This document shows, in pieces, positions 23,603-31,618 of a stretch of DNA of 64,000 nucleotides. Numbering within the stretch: position 1 is the stretch's first letter; each line of letters begins with the position of its first letter. The stretch is from Aurantibrevibacter litoralis (GTDB lineage Bacteria > Bacteroidota > Bacteroidia > Flavobacteriales > Flavobacteriaceae), in contig NZ_JAYEEQ010000001.1 in NCBI RefSeq assembly GCF_034651555.1, forward strand, positions 310,001 through 374,000, read 5' to 3'. The notes under the pieces are model-generated. The model saw only the letters and a list, made by a program, of their open reading frames with translations. It had not been told where the DNA came from and ran no database searches. A program made the translations under genes and the position numbers.

Positions 23603-25066
23603 ATGAAAAAAAGTAGTTTATCTCGTAGGAATTCCCGAAGAGAATTTATTAAAAAAGGCGCTATAGCCTCGTCCATTGTCCTTGTGCCCCGTCATGTATT
23701 AGGAGGTGTAGGGTATACGGCACCTAGTGACCAATTAAATTTGGCTGCTATTGGCGCAGGTGGTAAGGGAGCCAGCGACATTGCCAATGCGTCGGTTAAT
23801 GGGCGCGAACGGGTAGTTGCCCTTTGCGATGTTGATTTTTCGGGTTCGGCGGCTACCTCCGTTACTCGCTTCCCGAAGGCAAAATTATATAGCGATTATC
23901 GGGAAATGCTTGACAAAGAAAAGGATATCGACGCTGTGACTATTTCTACACCGGACCATGTGCATGGGCCTGCCGCGGCATATGCCATGGAAAGAGGAAA
24001 ACATGTGTATGTGCAAAAACCCATGACGCATAATATTCGAGAAGCGCGCTTGCTTACCGAAATGGCTCGAAAAAATAAGATCGTAACCCAAATGGGGAAT
24101 CAAGGGGGCTCTAACCCACTTTTGGCAATGGTACAAAATTGGGTAGATTCGGGGGTATTGGGTAAAATATCGAAAGTACAAGTGTGGACCAATCGACCTG
24201 TGTGGCCTCAAGGATTTGCGATGCAAGCACCCGATCCGGCACTAAAGCCAAAAGATTTGGATTGGAATTTATGGCTCGGCCCCGCCAAAGAAATCCCTTT
24301 TACACCCAATTTACATCCGTTTAATTGGCGGGGTTGGTGGGACTATGGCACAGGCGCTTTGGGCGATGTAGGCTGCCATCTTATCGATATTCCTTTTCGA
24401 ACATTGGGGTTAAAATATCCTACCGATGCAGAATGTAGTGTGGGTACGGTGTACACCAAAATGTGGACTCCTGATTATCATCCGGAAGGTTGTCCAAATT
24501 CTTCCTTTATAACGTTACATTTTGGCGCAACCGAAAAAAGTCAATCCCCCATAGAAATGACTTGGAGTGACGGCGGTATTCGTCCTTCTCACCCCGAAAT
24601 TATTCCTGCCGATCATAACATTGGAGGTACTAACAGCAATAATGGAGTATTGATAATTGGCGAAAAGGGCATCATCTCAACCAATATAAACGATAGTTCT
24701 CCGCTCATGCCTAAGTTGTATCTCAATGATGGATCTACGGATTTCGGTCCGGAGGTAGAGGATAATACAATTCCCGAATACGGTCACCAGATAAAATGGG
24801 TAGATGCCTGTAAGGCTGGGTTTAACAGTCCGGAGCATCTTGGACTAACCTCGTCTTTCGATTATGCAGGCCCTATGACAGAGACTGTATTGATGGGGAA
24901 TTTGGCCATTCGAAGTTATATGTTGCGACGTGAAAACAGTGAGGGTAACATGGAGTTTTTTGCCCGTAAGAAACTTTTATGGGACGGTGAAAATATGCGC
25001 ATTACCAATCAGGAAGAAGCCAATCAGTTTGTTGGGAGAACCTATAGGCCTGGTTTTGAGGTTTAA
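23603..25066 (+). CDS. Gfo/Idh/MocA oxidoreductase with Tat-type signal
   Basis: A 487-residue NAD(P)-dependent oxidoreductase probably exported by the Tat pathway: the N-terminus has SRRNSRREFIKKG followed by a hydrophobic stretch. The Rossmann part has AAIGAGGKGASDIANAS and ALCDVDFS, the family EKP-like motif appears as VQKPMTHNIREARLL, and the C-terminal dimer domain includes GTGALGDVGCHLIDIPF. These proteins act on sugars or sugar derivatives in the periplasm, often in polysaccharide breakdown. It is followed by a 200-bp spacer and an unrelated small gene. The substrate cannot be assigned. Confidence 0.88.
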   Translation: MKKSSLSRRNSRREFIKKGAIASSIVLVPRHVLGGVGYTAPSDQLNLAAIGAGGKGASDIANASVNGRERVVALCDVDFSGSAATSVTRFPKAKLYSDYREMLDKEKDIDAVTISTPDHVHGPAAAYAMERGKHVYVQKPMTHNIREARLLTEMARKNKIVTQMGNQGGSNPLLAMVQNWVDSGVLGKISKVQVWTNRPVWPQGFAMQAPDPALKPKDLDWNLWLGPAKEIPFTPNLHPFNWRGWWDYGTGALGDVGCHLIDIPFRTLGLKYPTDAECSVGTVYTKMWTPDYHPEGCPNSSFITLHFGATEKSQSPIEMTWSDGGIRPSHPEIIPADHNIGGTNSNNGVLIIGEKGIISTNINDSSPLMPKLYLNDGSTDFGPEVEDNTIPEYGHQIKWVDACKAGFNSPEHLGLTSSFDYAGPMTETVLMGNLAIRSYMLRRENSEGNMEFFARKKLLWDGENMRITNQEEANQFVGRTYRPGFEV

Positions 25067-25274
25067 GTTATTCCAAAACAATATAGACATCGTCCATTTT
25101 AAGTTTTTTTGTAAGGTACACACAAATAGCTCGACCATTATTTTGGGTCTCATGTCTTCAAGTATATCTAATGACTGTTGGTAACAATGAGGATTGCCTT
25201 ACTTGAGGGTAAAGAGAAACGAATCAGCATTTTACAGTGCTTAAAATAATATAAATTATAAAGAATATAAATCT

Positions 25275-25700
25275 ATGGGATGTTATAACTCGGTGGTAAT
25301 AAATGCTCCAGCCGATAGGGTTTGGGATGTTTTAAAAGATTTTCACGATTTATCTTGGAGTAAAAATGTGGTATCCAAAGTAACCGTCGTTGGCGATAAG
25401 GCTGCGACAGAAGTTGGCGCAAGGCGCATCTTAAACGATGCCTTTGAAGAGACATTGCTTTCATTTAACGAAGAAGCAAAAACGTTTACATATAGTATTG
25501 ATGATGGTCCGGGAGCGGTTTCTAAAGACAATGTTTCTGGCTATGTGGGGAAAGTAACCGTGTATTCGGTTTCTGAAAATGATACGGCTTTTGTGTTGTG
25601 GACTTCGGACTGGGATTCTACTACGAATGGGGGCGTTGCCGAATTTTGCAGCCCCGTGTATTACGCACTATTACAAGATTTAAAATTACATTTCTCTTAA
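25275..25700 (+). CDS. SRPBCC (START-like) family protein
   Basis: A 141-residue single-domain protein with the SRPBCC/polyketide-cyclase fold that binds hydrophobic ligands in a deep pocket. The N-terminal pattern SVVINAPADRVWDVLKDFHD is the usual first strand and helix, and the rest alternates strands with the end SPVYYALLQDLKLHF. No catalytic role can be assigned. It stands alone, is preceded by an A/T-rich spacer and ends at a strong terminator. Confidence 0.78.
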   Translation: MGCYNSVVINAPADRVWDVLKDFHDLSWSKNVVSKVTVVGDKAATEVGARRILNDAFEETLLSFNEEAKTFTYSIDDGPGAVSKDNVSGYVGKVTVYSVSENDTAFVLWTSDWDSTTNGGVAEFCSPVYYALLQDLKLHFS

Positions 25701-25720
25701 ACTCAACTCAATTCATTTTT

Positions 25721-25747
25721 AAAAAGCCCTTTTAGGGCTTTTTTTTA
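25721..25747 (+). terminator. Intrinsic terminator
   Basis: AAAAGCCCT and AGGGCTTTT form a near-perfect stem with a short T loop, followed by TTTTTT. It terminates the SRPBCC gene and, with its A-run on the other side, may also serve the convergent M20 gene. Confidence 0.85.
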
Positions 25748-25816
25748 TCAACAGATGTTCATGTTTAGGTGTTTTTTTTGGTTTAAAGGTCGGTTTATCA
25801 TTTTTAGTTTGTTGTA

Positions 25817-27412
25817 TTAATCTCTTAAGGTAGGATAGGCAATATCCAATTGTTGCAAATACGTGTCGTATTTTGTTTCATCGTAATACAATTTTTCTAG
25901 CTGAGGTCTAAATTGCTTTTGGATGTCGGTATTCAGGTAGGTTGGGGGTGCATCACTAGTGGAAATCATAGGTTGGTATTTGGTTTCCTTTAGCTGAACA
26001 GTAGTAAAGTAATCCCATGCCTTTGTGATGAGTTCTGGTTTTAGAAATAAATCCATAACCGTCATGGCTACGACCTTGGCGCCGGCGGTTGCTCCTTTAT
26101 GCGCAATGGGGGTCGCCATGGCAATAGCATTGCTCCAGTGATGTCCTTGTAATCCGGGAATATTAGAAGGAAATCGTAGGGTTACTGTGGGCACGGTCCA
26201 CGATACATCGCCAATATCATCGGAGCCGCCACTTTTAATTTCTTCGGACGGAATACCTAAGGGCTTCAATTCCGAACTTAGACCTGTGGTATCCTTCGAT
26301 TTTACTTCTCGCTGTACCGCTTTGGCTAATTGTTGATCGGCCTCGGACCAAGTAGGTAAGCCCACTTTTTTAATGTTTTCATACATATTTTCGGCAATAA
26401 CTTTATTAAAATGACGCGGCCATGCGGTACCCAATATTTTAGATTTTACATCGGTATTGGTCATTAGCGCAGCTCCTTCAGCCACTTTATTAGCCTCATT
26501 GTACATCTCCATAATACCTTCATAGGTTACATCCCGGAAATAATACCAAATAGAGGCTTTGGACGGAACAACGTTGGGCTGGTCTCCCGCATCGGTAAAA
26601 ATGGAATGCGATCTTTTTAGGGGATGTAAGTGCTCCCTTTTGTAGTTCCAGCCTACATTCATGAGTTCAGCGGCATCCAAAGCACTGCGACCACGCCATG
26701 GAGATCCGGCAGAATGTGCAGCTTCGCCTTCAAAGGTGTATTCAACGGAAATGAGTCCTGTACCTTGTGCTTGCCCCCACGAAACTTCTAAATTACTACT
26801 CACATGGGTAAAAATACATATATCGATATCCTTAAATAATCCGTCCCGAGTATACCAAGCTTTGGCGGCTACCAACTCTTCTGCAATACCGGGCCAAATA
26901 ACCAAAGTACCTGTTATAGATTCGCGTTCCATGAGTTGTTGAAGCGCCAATGCAGCAGTAATGTTGAGCGGAATCCCGGAATTATGGCCTTCTCCGTGTC
27001 CCGGAGCACCGTCTACCATGGGTTTGTGATAGGCTACCCCGGGATATTGCGATGCTTTAGGAATACAGTCCACATCGCTTCCTAAGGCAATTACCGGTCC
27101 GTTGCCATTGCTCCATTTGGCAAACCAAGCCGTGGGTATGCCGGAAACTGCACTGTCTATTTCAAAGCCGTTTTTGCGAAGGATGTTGGTAAGATAGGTG
27201 TACGATTCGTATTCTTGAAATCCGAGCTCTGCAAAACTGAAAATTTTATCGATCATCACTTGTGTCTGTTTTTCCTGAGATGCTACAACGGCAGCCACTT
27301 CAGACTTCAGTTTTTCAATTTCTTTTGCAGATCGCTTTTTTTGAGACCAGCTTAGTTGGCTTGACAAAACCAAGATGCCAAAGGCCAAAAGGATATTTTT
27401 CATGCGCATCAT
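25817..27412 (-). CDS. M20 family amidohydrolase, AbgB-like, secreted
   Basis: A 531-residue zinc hydrolase resembling the B subunit of p-aminobenzoyl-glutamate hydrolase. After a signal peptide (MKNILLAFGILVLSSQLSWSQ) come the metal-binding motifs: Asp in ALGSDVDCIP, GHGEGHNSG, the Glu pair in GIAEELVAAKAW, and a late His in GLQGHHWSN. The dimerisation domain (EYTFEGEAAHSAGSPWRGRS) lies in the middle. It hydrolyses an amide bond in an N-acyl amino acid or related compound. Starts at 27412, 27409 and 27403 are all ATG; the last places the signal peptide directly at the N-terminus. It stands alone. Confidence 0.88.
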   Translation of the reverse strand: MMRMKNILLAFGILVLSSQLSWSQKKRSAKEIEKLKSEVAAVVASQEKQTQVMIDKIFSFAELGFQEYESYTYLTNILRKNGFEIDSAVSGIPTAWFAKWSNGNGPVIALGSDVDCIPKASQYPGVAYHKPMVDGAPGHGEGHNSGIPLNITAALALQQLMERESITGTLVIWPGIAEELVAAKAWYTRDGLFKDIDICIFTHVSSNLEVSWGQAQGTGLISVEYTFEGEAAHSAGSPWRGRSALDAAELMNVGWNYKREHLHPLKRSHSIFTDAGDQPNVVPSKASIWYYFRDVTYEGIMEMYNEANKVAEGAALMTNTDVKSKILGTAWPRHFNKVIAENMYENIKKVGLPTWSEADQQLAKAVQREVKSKDTTGLSSELKPLGIPSEEIKSGGSDDIGDVSWTVPTVTLRFPSNIPGLQGHHWSNAIAMATPIAHKGATAGAKVVAMTVMDLFLKPELITKAWDYFTTVQLKETKYQPMISTSDAPPTYLNTDIQKQFRPQLEKLYYDETKYDTYLQQLDIAYPTLRD

Positions 27413-27680
27413 TTAATTTAGATTACCTATTTTATTTTGGGTGTTTTAAAGTGCTAAGCCATTAAAGGATCTAGTATTCAGTACGTTACATTGGATTATT
27501 TCTGTTAATTCCGAAGATTTTCATAGCGAATATAGATCCTGCTTACCGCTGTTTTATGCCAAAAAATCATTCTGATTTGTTTAAATATAAGGAAAGTAGG
27601 GCAATTTTTTACGGTAACCTCTTTGCTTTTACACTTTTTCGCAAAAGAGAACTCGTCTTGATTGCAATTTTTAGCTTTTC

Positions 27681-27893
27681 AATCTAAGGATTTCCCGACC
27701 TTAGGGTCAGGGTTTCCTATTTATGGCTCCTTTGGAGAGGTCGGAACTGCAAAAAGGCAGTTCCGGGTGAGGTAAAATACAAAATTTCGGTTTTGGCCCT
27801 AAGGCCAAAATGAAACTGGCGAAACCCGTACAGAGCGCAGTAGAAGTATACCCCTATGGTGTGCCTTGGGGATAGTCAGTTTCAAGAATTTTT
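27681..27893. repeat. Dispersed multi-hairpin repeat, copy 1
   Basis: About 210 bp that recur at 46000-46189 and 56770-56985, all in the same orientation here, and as a decayed copy at 41232-41360. It contains at least three hairpins: CCCGACC/GGGT-type, CTCC-TTT-GGAG, and GGAACTGC-AAAAAG-GCAGTTCC, then a GGCC dyad. It fills part of the 590-bp gap between the M20 and GH29 genes, where no ORF is credible. Confidence 0.8.
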
Positions 27894-28004
27894 AATAAAA
27901 ATTTTTTGATTACTTTCTGGTTTCGTATGCCCCTTTTTGGTATTCATAGTACGGCATATTTAAGCAATTGCAGCACAACAATCCCAGAAATCAATCTAGA
28001 ATTC

Positions 28005-30107
28005 CTATGGTAGGGTAATTACCCCAATTTCTCCAAAAGAAGTTCTAAAATCGGAGCCATGTACCTTTACGCCCTTTAATTTTATATAGCGCCCTTGCAC
28101 TGCATTAAATAGAATGGATTGTTGTATAGGATTGTTCGTAATATTGCCAAACTCTCCTCCTGCAACCAATTTCCAAGAATTTAGGTCTGTGCTTACAGAA
28201 AATGCATAATCCGTGATGATGCCAAATGGATAGCGTTCTTGAATGGGCCAATAGGTGAAACCCTTTAGGTTGTGTGCTTTGCCAAGATCGATCACAATTT
28301 CCTGAGGTACTTTTTCATTTTCAGCTGTTGCCCAGTAGGTGTTGGGGTTTTCATCTATCAACGCATATGCTTCTTCCAAATTACCTGAAGATACTTTTAT
28401 AACCTTCCAATCCTTTTTTGGAATATCAAAATACGTTGCCGTAACGTCGGTTTGTCTTTGGCTTTCTGTGTCTACCGCATTGGTTTTTAATACCGTCGGA
28501 TTTTCTAGTAAAATGGGCGTCGTGTATTTTGAAGATGAGGTGGTGGGTGTACTGCCGTCTAAGGTATAATGTACCGCAATCTTGTCATCGGGAACCCGGA
28601 TATCAACAAAGCCATCTTTGTTTCGATTAATTTCGGGCGAAGTCAATAAATTCGGTGCGCGGAACAATTCGATATTGGATAGGGTAGGAGCCCCTTTGGA
28701 GGCAGTGATGGCCACACGAATTTTAGATGCCTTTACTGTTGGGAATCGCAATATACGCTTATAGCCTATAGTGGTTTGCCGATCTATGTGTTCCCATACC
28801 GCATCTACGAGCGCCTCTACCGTAAAACCTTGAATTCGCTGACCTAAAGGGATATGTTCCTGAAGTACGATCCGATTTACCTCGGTTGGTGCGTCAAAGG
28901 AAAGGGTAATTGTAGCCTCGTTTATGGTGTCGTCGGTAGCCCAAAAGGTAGTTTTGTTGCCATCTATGGCACGTGCTCCACTAAATGTGTCACTGTTACC
29001 TCTAACATTTGTGGTGGTGATATTTTGATTTGCAGCGATATTAATTTTAAAATCAGCATCTAATTGCGTTTTCAAAGCCATGAGTTGTTGCACATCGGTT
29101 TCATGTACCAATCCCCTTGTGTCTACCGGAAGGTTTAACAACAAAGCGCTATTTCGCCCCACTGAGTTATAGTAGATATCAATAAGTTTTGAAAGGGATT
29201 TTACTTGATGATCCTCAGACGGATGATAGTACCAGCCCGGACGTATAGAAACGTCGCATTCTGCCGGCACCCAATGCGTGCCATCTTCATGGCCCGAGCG
29301 CAATTCTACGTACTTAGGCCATCCCGGATACACTTCGTCTCTCCGCAAAAGACTCCAATTGGTTTCATTTGCCCAGCCTTCTTCATTGCCTACCCAACGT
29401 ACGTCGGGGCCTCCATCGCCAAAAATAACGGCTTCAGGTTGCAGTTCTCTAACTATTTGGATCGTCTTATCCCATTGATAGTAGGTTTTATTATCTATTT
29501 TTCGTGTTTCATTGGCACCGCCATAATACCCGGAACCTCCATTGGCACCATCAAACCATACTTCAAAAATGGGGCCGTATTGGGTCAGAAGTTCGCGCAG
29601 TTGATTGTGAAAATAGGTTACATATTCTGGTTTGCCATAGTCGGCATGATTGCGATCCCAAGGAGATAGATACACGCCCATTTTAAGACCGTATTCGGCA
29701 CAGGCTGCTGCCAATTCCTTGAGGACATCTCCTTTTCCTTCTTTCCAAGGGGCGTTTTTTACCGAGTGTTCGGTGTATTGGGAAGGCCATAAACAAAATC
29801 CGTCATGGTGTTTTGCGGTAATGATAATTCCTTTCATACCCGCTTCTTTGGCCACCCTTGCCCATTGGCGTGGATCTAATTCGGATGGATTGAACAATGT
29901 GGGCGATTCCCCACCCAGACCCCATTCCATATTGGTAAAGGTGTTCATGTTAAAATGGATAAAGCCATAATACTCCAGATTGTGCCATGCTAATTGCCGT
30001 TGCGATGGCAAAGGGCCTAAAGCCGTTGGAGGTTCAATTTTTTCACAGCTTTGAAAAACAAGCAAAAGAGCTAAAGGTAGTATACGAACCGCGTAGTTTT
30101 TATGCAT
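28005..30107 (-). CDS. GH29 alpha-L-fucosidase lipoprotein with C-terminal binding domains
   Basis: A 700-residue lipoprotein (lipobox LLVFQSC, Cys near residue 22) that removes terminal alpha-L-fucose from glycans. Residues about 30-350 form the GH29 barrel: HDGFCLWPSQYTEHS, YLSPWDRNHADYG and the nucleophile Asp in FEVWFDGANGG. It is followed by a discoidin-like (F5/8 C, CBM32) domain at about 360-480, a chitobiase C-terminal-like domain (VHYTLDGSTPTTSSS) at about 500-560 and a second F5/8 C domain at 570-700. These bind the sugar polymer. No SusC/SusD pair lies nearby, so it is not inside a canonical polysaccharide-utilisation locus. Confidence 0.93.
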   Translation of the reverse strand: MHKNYAVRILPLALLLVFQSCEKIEPPTALGPLPSQRQLAWHNLEYYGFIHFNMNTFTNMEWGLGGESPTLFNPSELDPRQWARVAKEAGMKGIIITAKHHDGFCLWPSQYTEHSVKNAPWKEGKGDVLKELAAACAEYGLKMGVYLSPWDRNHADYGKPEYVTYFHNQLRELLTQYGPIFEVWFDGANGGSGYYGGANETRKIDNKTYYQWDKTIQIVRELQPEAVIFGDGGPDVRWVGNEEGWANETNWSLLRRDEVYPGWPKYVELRSGHEDGTHWVPAECDVSIRPGWYYHPSEDHQVKSLSKLIDIYYNSVGRNSALLLNLPVDTRGLVHETDVQQLMALKTQLDADFKINIAANQNITTTNVRGNSDTFSGARAIDGNKTTFWATDDTINEATITLSFDAPTEVNRIVLQEHIPLGQRIQGFTVEALVDAVWEHIDRQTTIGYKRILRFPTVKASKIRVAITASKGAPTLSNIELFRAPNLLTSPEINRNKDGFVDIRVPDDKIAVHYTLDGSTPTTSSSKYTTPILLENPTVLKTNAVDTESQRQTDVTATYFDIPKKDWKVIKVSSGNLEEAYALIDENPNTYWATAENEKVPQEIVIDLGKAHNLKGFTYWPIQERYPFGIITDYAFSVSTDLNSWKLVAGGEFGNITNNPIQQSILFNAVQGRYIKLKGVKVHGSDFRTSFGEIGVITLP

Positions 30108-30471
30108 AATGTTTAGGTGCTAGTAAACGCTTTCTTCTGAGTCGAAAATGTGTGCTCTGTCAAAATGATCGGGAGCATAAAATTATCAAAAAAGAAGCAC
30201 ACCACCCACTTTCTTTTTACACTTTTCAAAAAGGGTATTATGGTGTACAAAGAATCATAAAGGAAGCATGTCTACAATATAATAAAAGTGCGATTTTGCG
30301 GCTAACAGCAATTTTTATTTCCCTATTTCAGTATTCAATCAAAATAAATTTAACAATTAATATCATATTCAAAGTCGTTTTGCGTTATAGGGTGTGGTTT
30401 CGCTGTTTCTATTGCGTTCAAAAATTAACAGTATGCGAAGCAAAAAATGGATATATTTGACACGCCTTGGT

Positions 30472-30502
30472 TTTGTCTGCTGTTTTGCGATAAATACCTT
30501 TA
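30472..30502 (+). promoter_or_regulatory. Candidate promoter in the 575-bp gap before the serine hydrolase
   Basis: TTTG (30472-30475), 19 bp, then TACCTTTA (30495-30502), one mismatch to TAnnTTTG. A second exact TATATTTG is at 30452-30459. Either would give a leader of about 170-220 nt for the gene at 30683. The rest of the gap from 30108 holds no credible ORF. Confidence 0.4.
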
Positions 30503-30682
30503 CGCCATAGATAAAAGGGTTTAGTGTATCCATCTAAATGCTTCCACTAAAAGAACTATTTCATTAGGAATCAGGTAACGAAAATAGCACACAGATAAAG
30601 CCCATAAACCACCTTTAAAAAATGGAACAATACCAATGGATATAAACAATGAAGAACCAATGATTTGTAATTCTTTGTAGAA

Positions 30683-31600
30683 ATGAAACAACTTTTCCTC
30701 TTTGTTGTTGCCTGTTTTTGTGTTGTACCTATATGGGCACAAAATGACTTGCCGATCCTATTAGGGCAGGGGCAAATAACACCATTGGAAGAGTTGTTAG
30801 ATTCCGAGTTGCAATACAGTTTAGAGGCGCAGGTAAAAAGCAATCCGGATTGGGAGCGATTGATTCGGGAGAAAAAGATGGCCGTTGGCGTGGTAGATTT
30901 AAGCAATCCAGAAAATTTTAAGTTTGCAAGCATCAATGGAGATCATATGATGTATGCCGCCAGCCTGCCCAAGATTGCCATACTCTTAGCTGCCATGGAA
31001 GCCATTGAAAAGGGTGAGCTAAAGGAGACCGATGAAGTGAAAAGAGATATGCGCTTGATGATAAGCGTATCCAACAACCAGGCTTCGACTAGAATGATAG
31101 ATCGGTTGGGGTATAAAAAAATTGAAGCGGTAATGACGCACCCAAGGTACGAACTTTATAATGAGAAACAGGGTGGCGGATTATGGGTAGGAAAGCGGTA
31201 CGGTGGTGGTGGCGACACCAACAGAGAGCCTTTAAAAAATTTAAGTCACGCCGCTACGGTAGCTCAAGTTTGCAAATATTATTATATGTTGGCCAATGGA
31301 AAGTTGGTGAACAGCAAGCGTTCGGCACAAATGTTAAACATTATGGAAAACCCCGAACTGCATCATAAGTTTGTAAATACCTTAGATCAAATTGCTCCAA
31401 ACGCCAGATTATTCAGAAAATCGGGTTCCTGGAAGGATTTTCATTCCGATTCTGTATTGGTTTGGAGTAAAAACCGAAGCAGGCGTTATATTCTTGTAGC
31501 TCTTATTCAAGATGCAAATGGGGAACAAATTATCAGGGATTTGGTGAAACCGGTAGAAAAAGCTTTAAAAACATCTTATTTTAACCTCGCGGTAAAGTAA
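30683..31600 (+). CDS. Class-A-beta-lactamase-like serine hydrolase, secreted
   Basis: A 305-residue periplasmic or secreted protein with the three motifs of class A beta-lactamases and related penicillin-interacting hydrolases: SxxK as ASLPK (about residue 95), SxN as SVSNNQ (about 131) and KTG as RKSGSW (about 252). A signal peptide (MKQLFLFVVACFCVVPIWAQ) is present. The Glu166-type omega-loop motif is not evident, so beta-lactam hydrolysis is doubtful and a peptidase or other hydrolase role is more likely. It is 18 bp from the downstream transporter gene and probably co-transcribed with it. A second paralog-like protein lies beyond the transporter at 34434-35696. Confidence 0.8.
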   Translation: MKQLFLFVVACFCVVPIWAQNDLPILLGQGQITPLEELLDSELQYSLEAQVKSNPDWERLIREKKMAVGVVDLSNPENFKFASINGDHMMYAASLPKIAILLAAMEAIEKGELKETDEVKRDMRLMISVSNNQASTRMIDRLGYKKIEAVMTHPRYELYNEKQGGGLWVGKRYGGGGDTNREPLKNLSHAATVAQVCKYYYMLANGKLVNSKRSAQMLNIMENPELHHKFVNTLDQIAPNARLFRKSGSWKDFHSDSVLVWSKNRSRRYILVALIQDANGEQIIRDLVKPVEKALKTSYFNLAVK

Positions 31601-31618
31601 TACGTTGTTTTTAAGAAA

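Noticed and set aside
30152..30460. 102-codon plus-strand frame in the gap before the serine hydrolase
   Set aside because: No recognisable domain or initiation context and an irregular composition; the region better fits untranslated leader and promoter sequence.
30683..31600. Antibiotic-resistance beta-lactamase
   Set aside because: The SxxK, SxN and KxG motifs are shared with other hydrolases and no clear catalytic omega-loop Glu is visible, so resistance is not supported.
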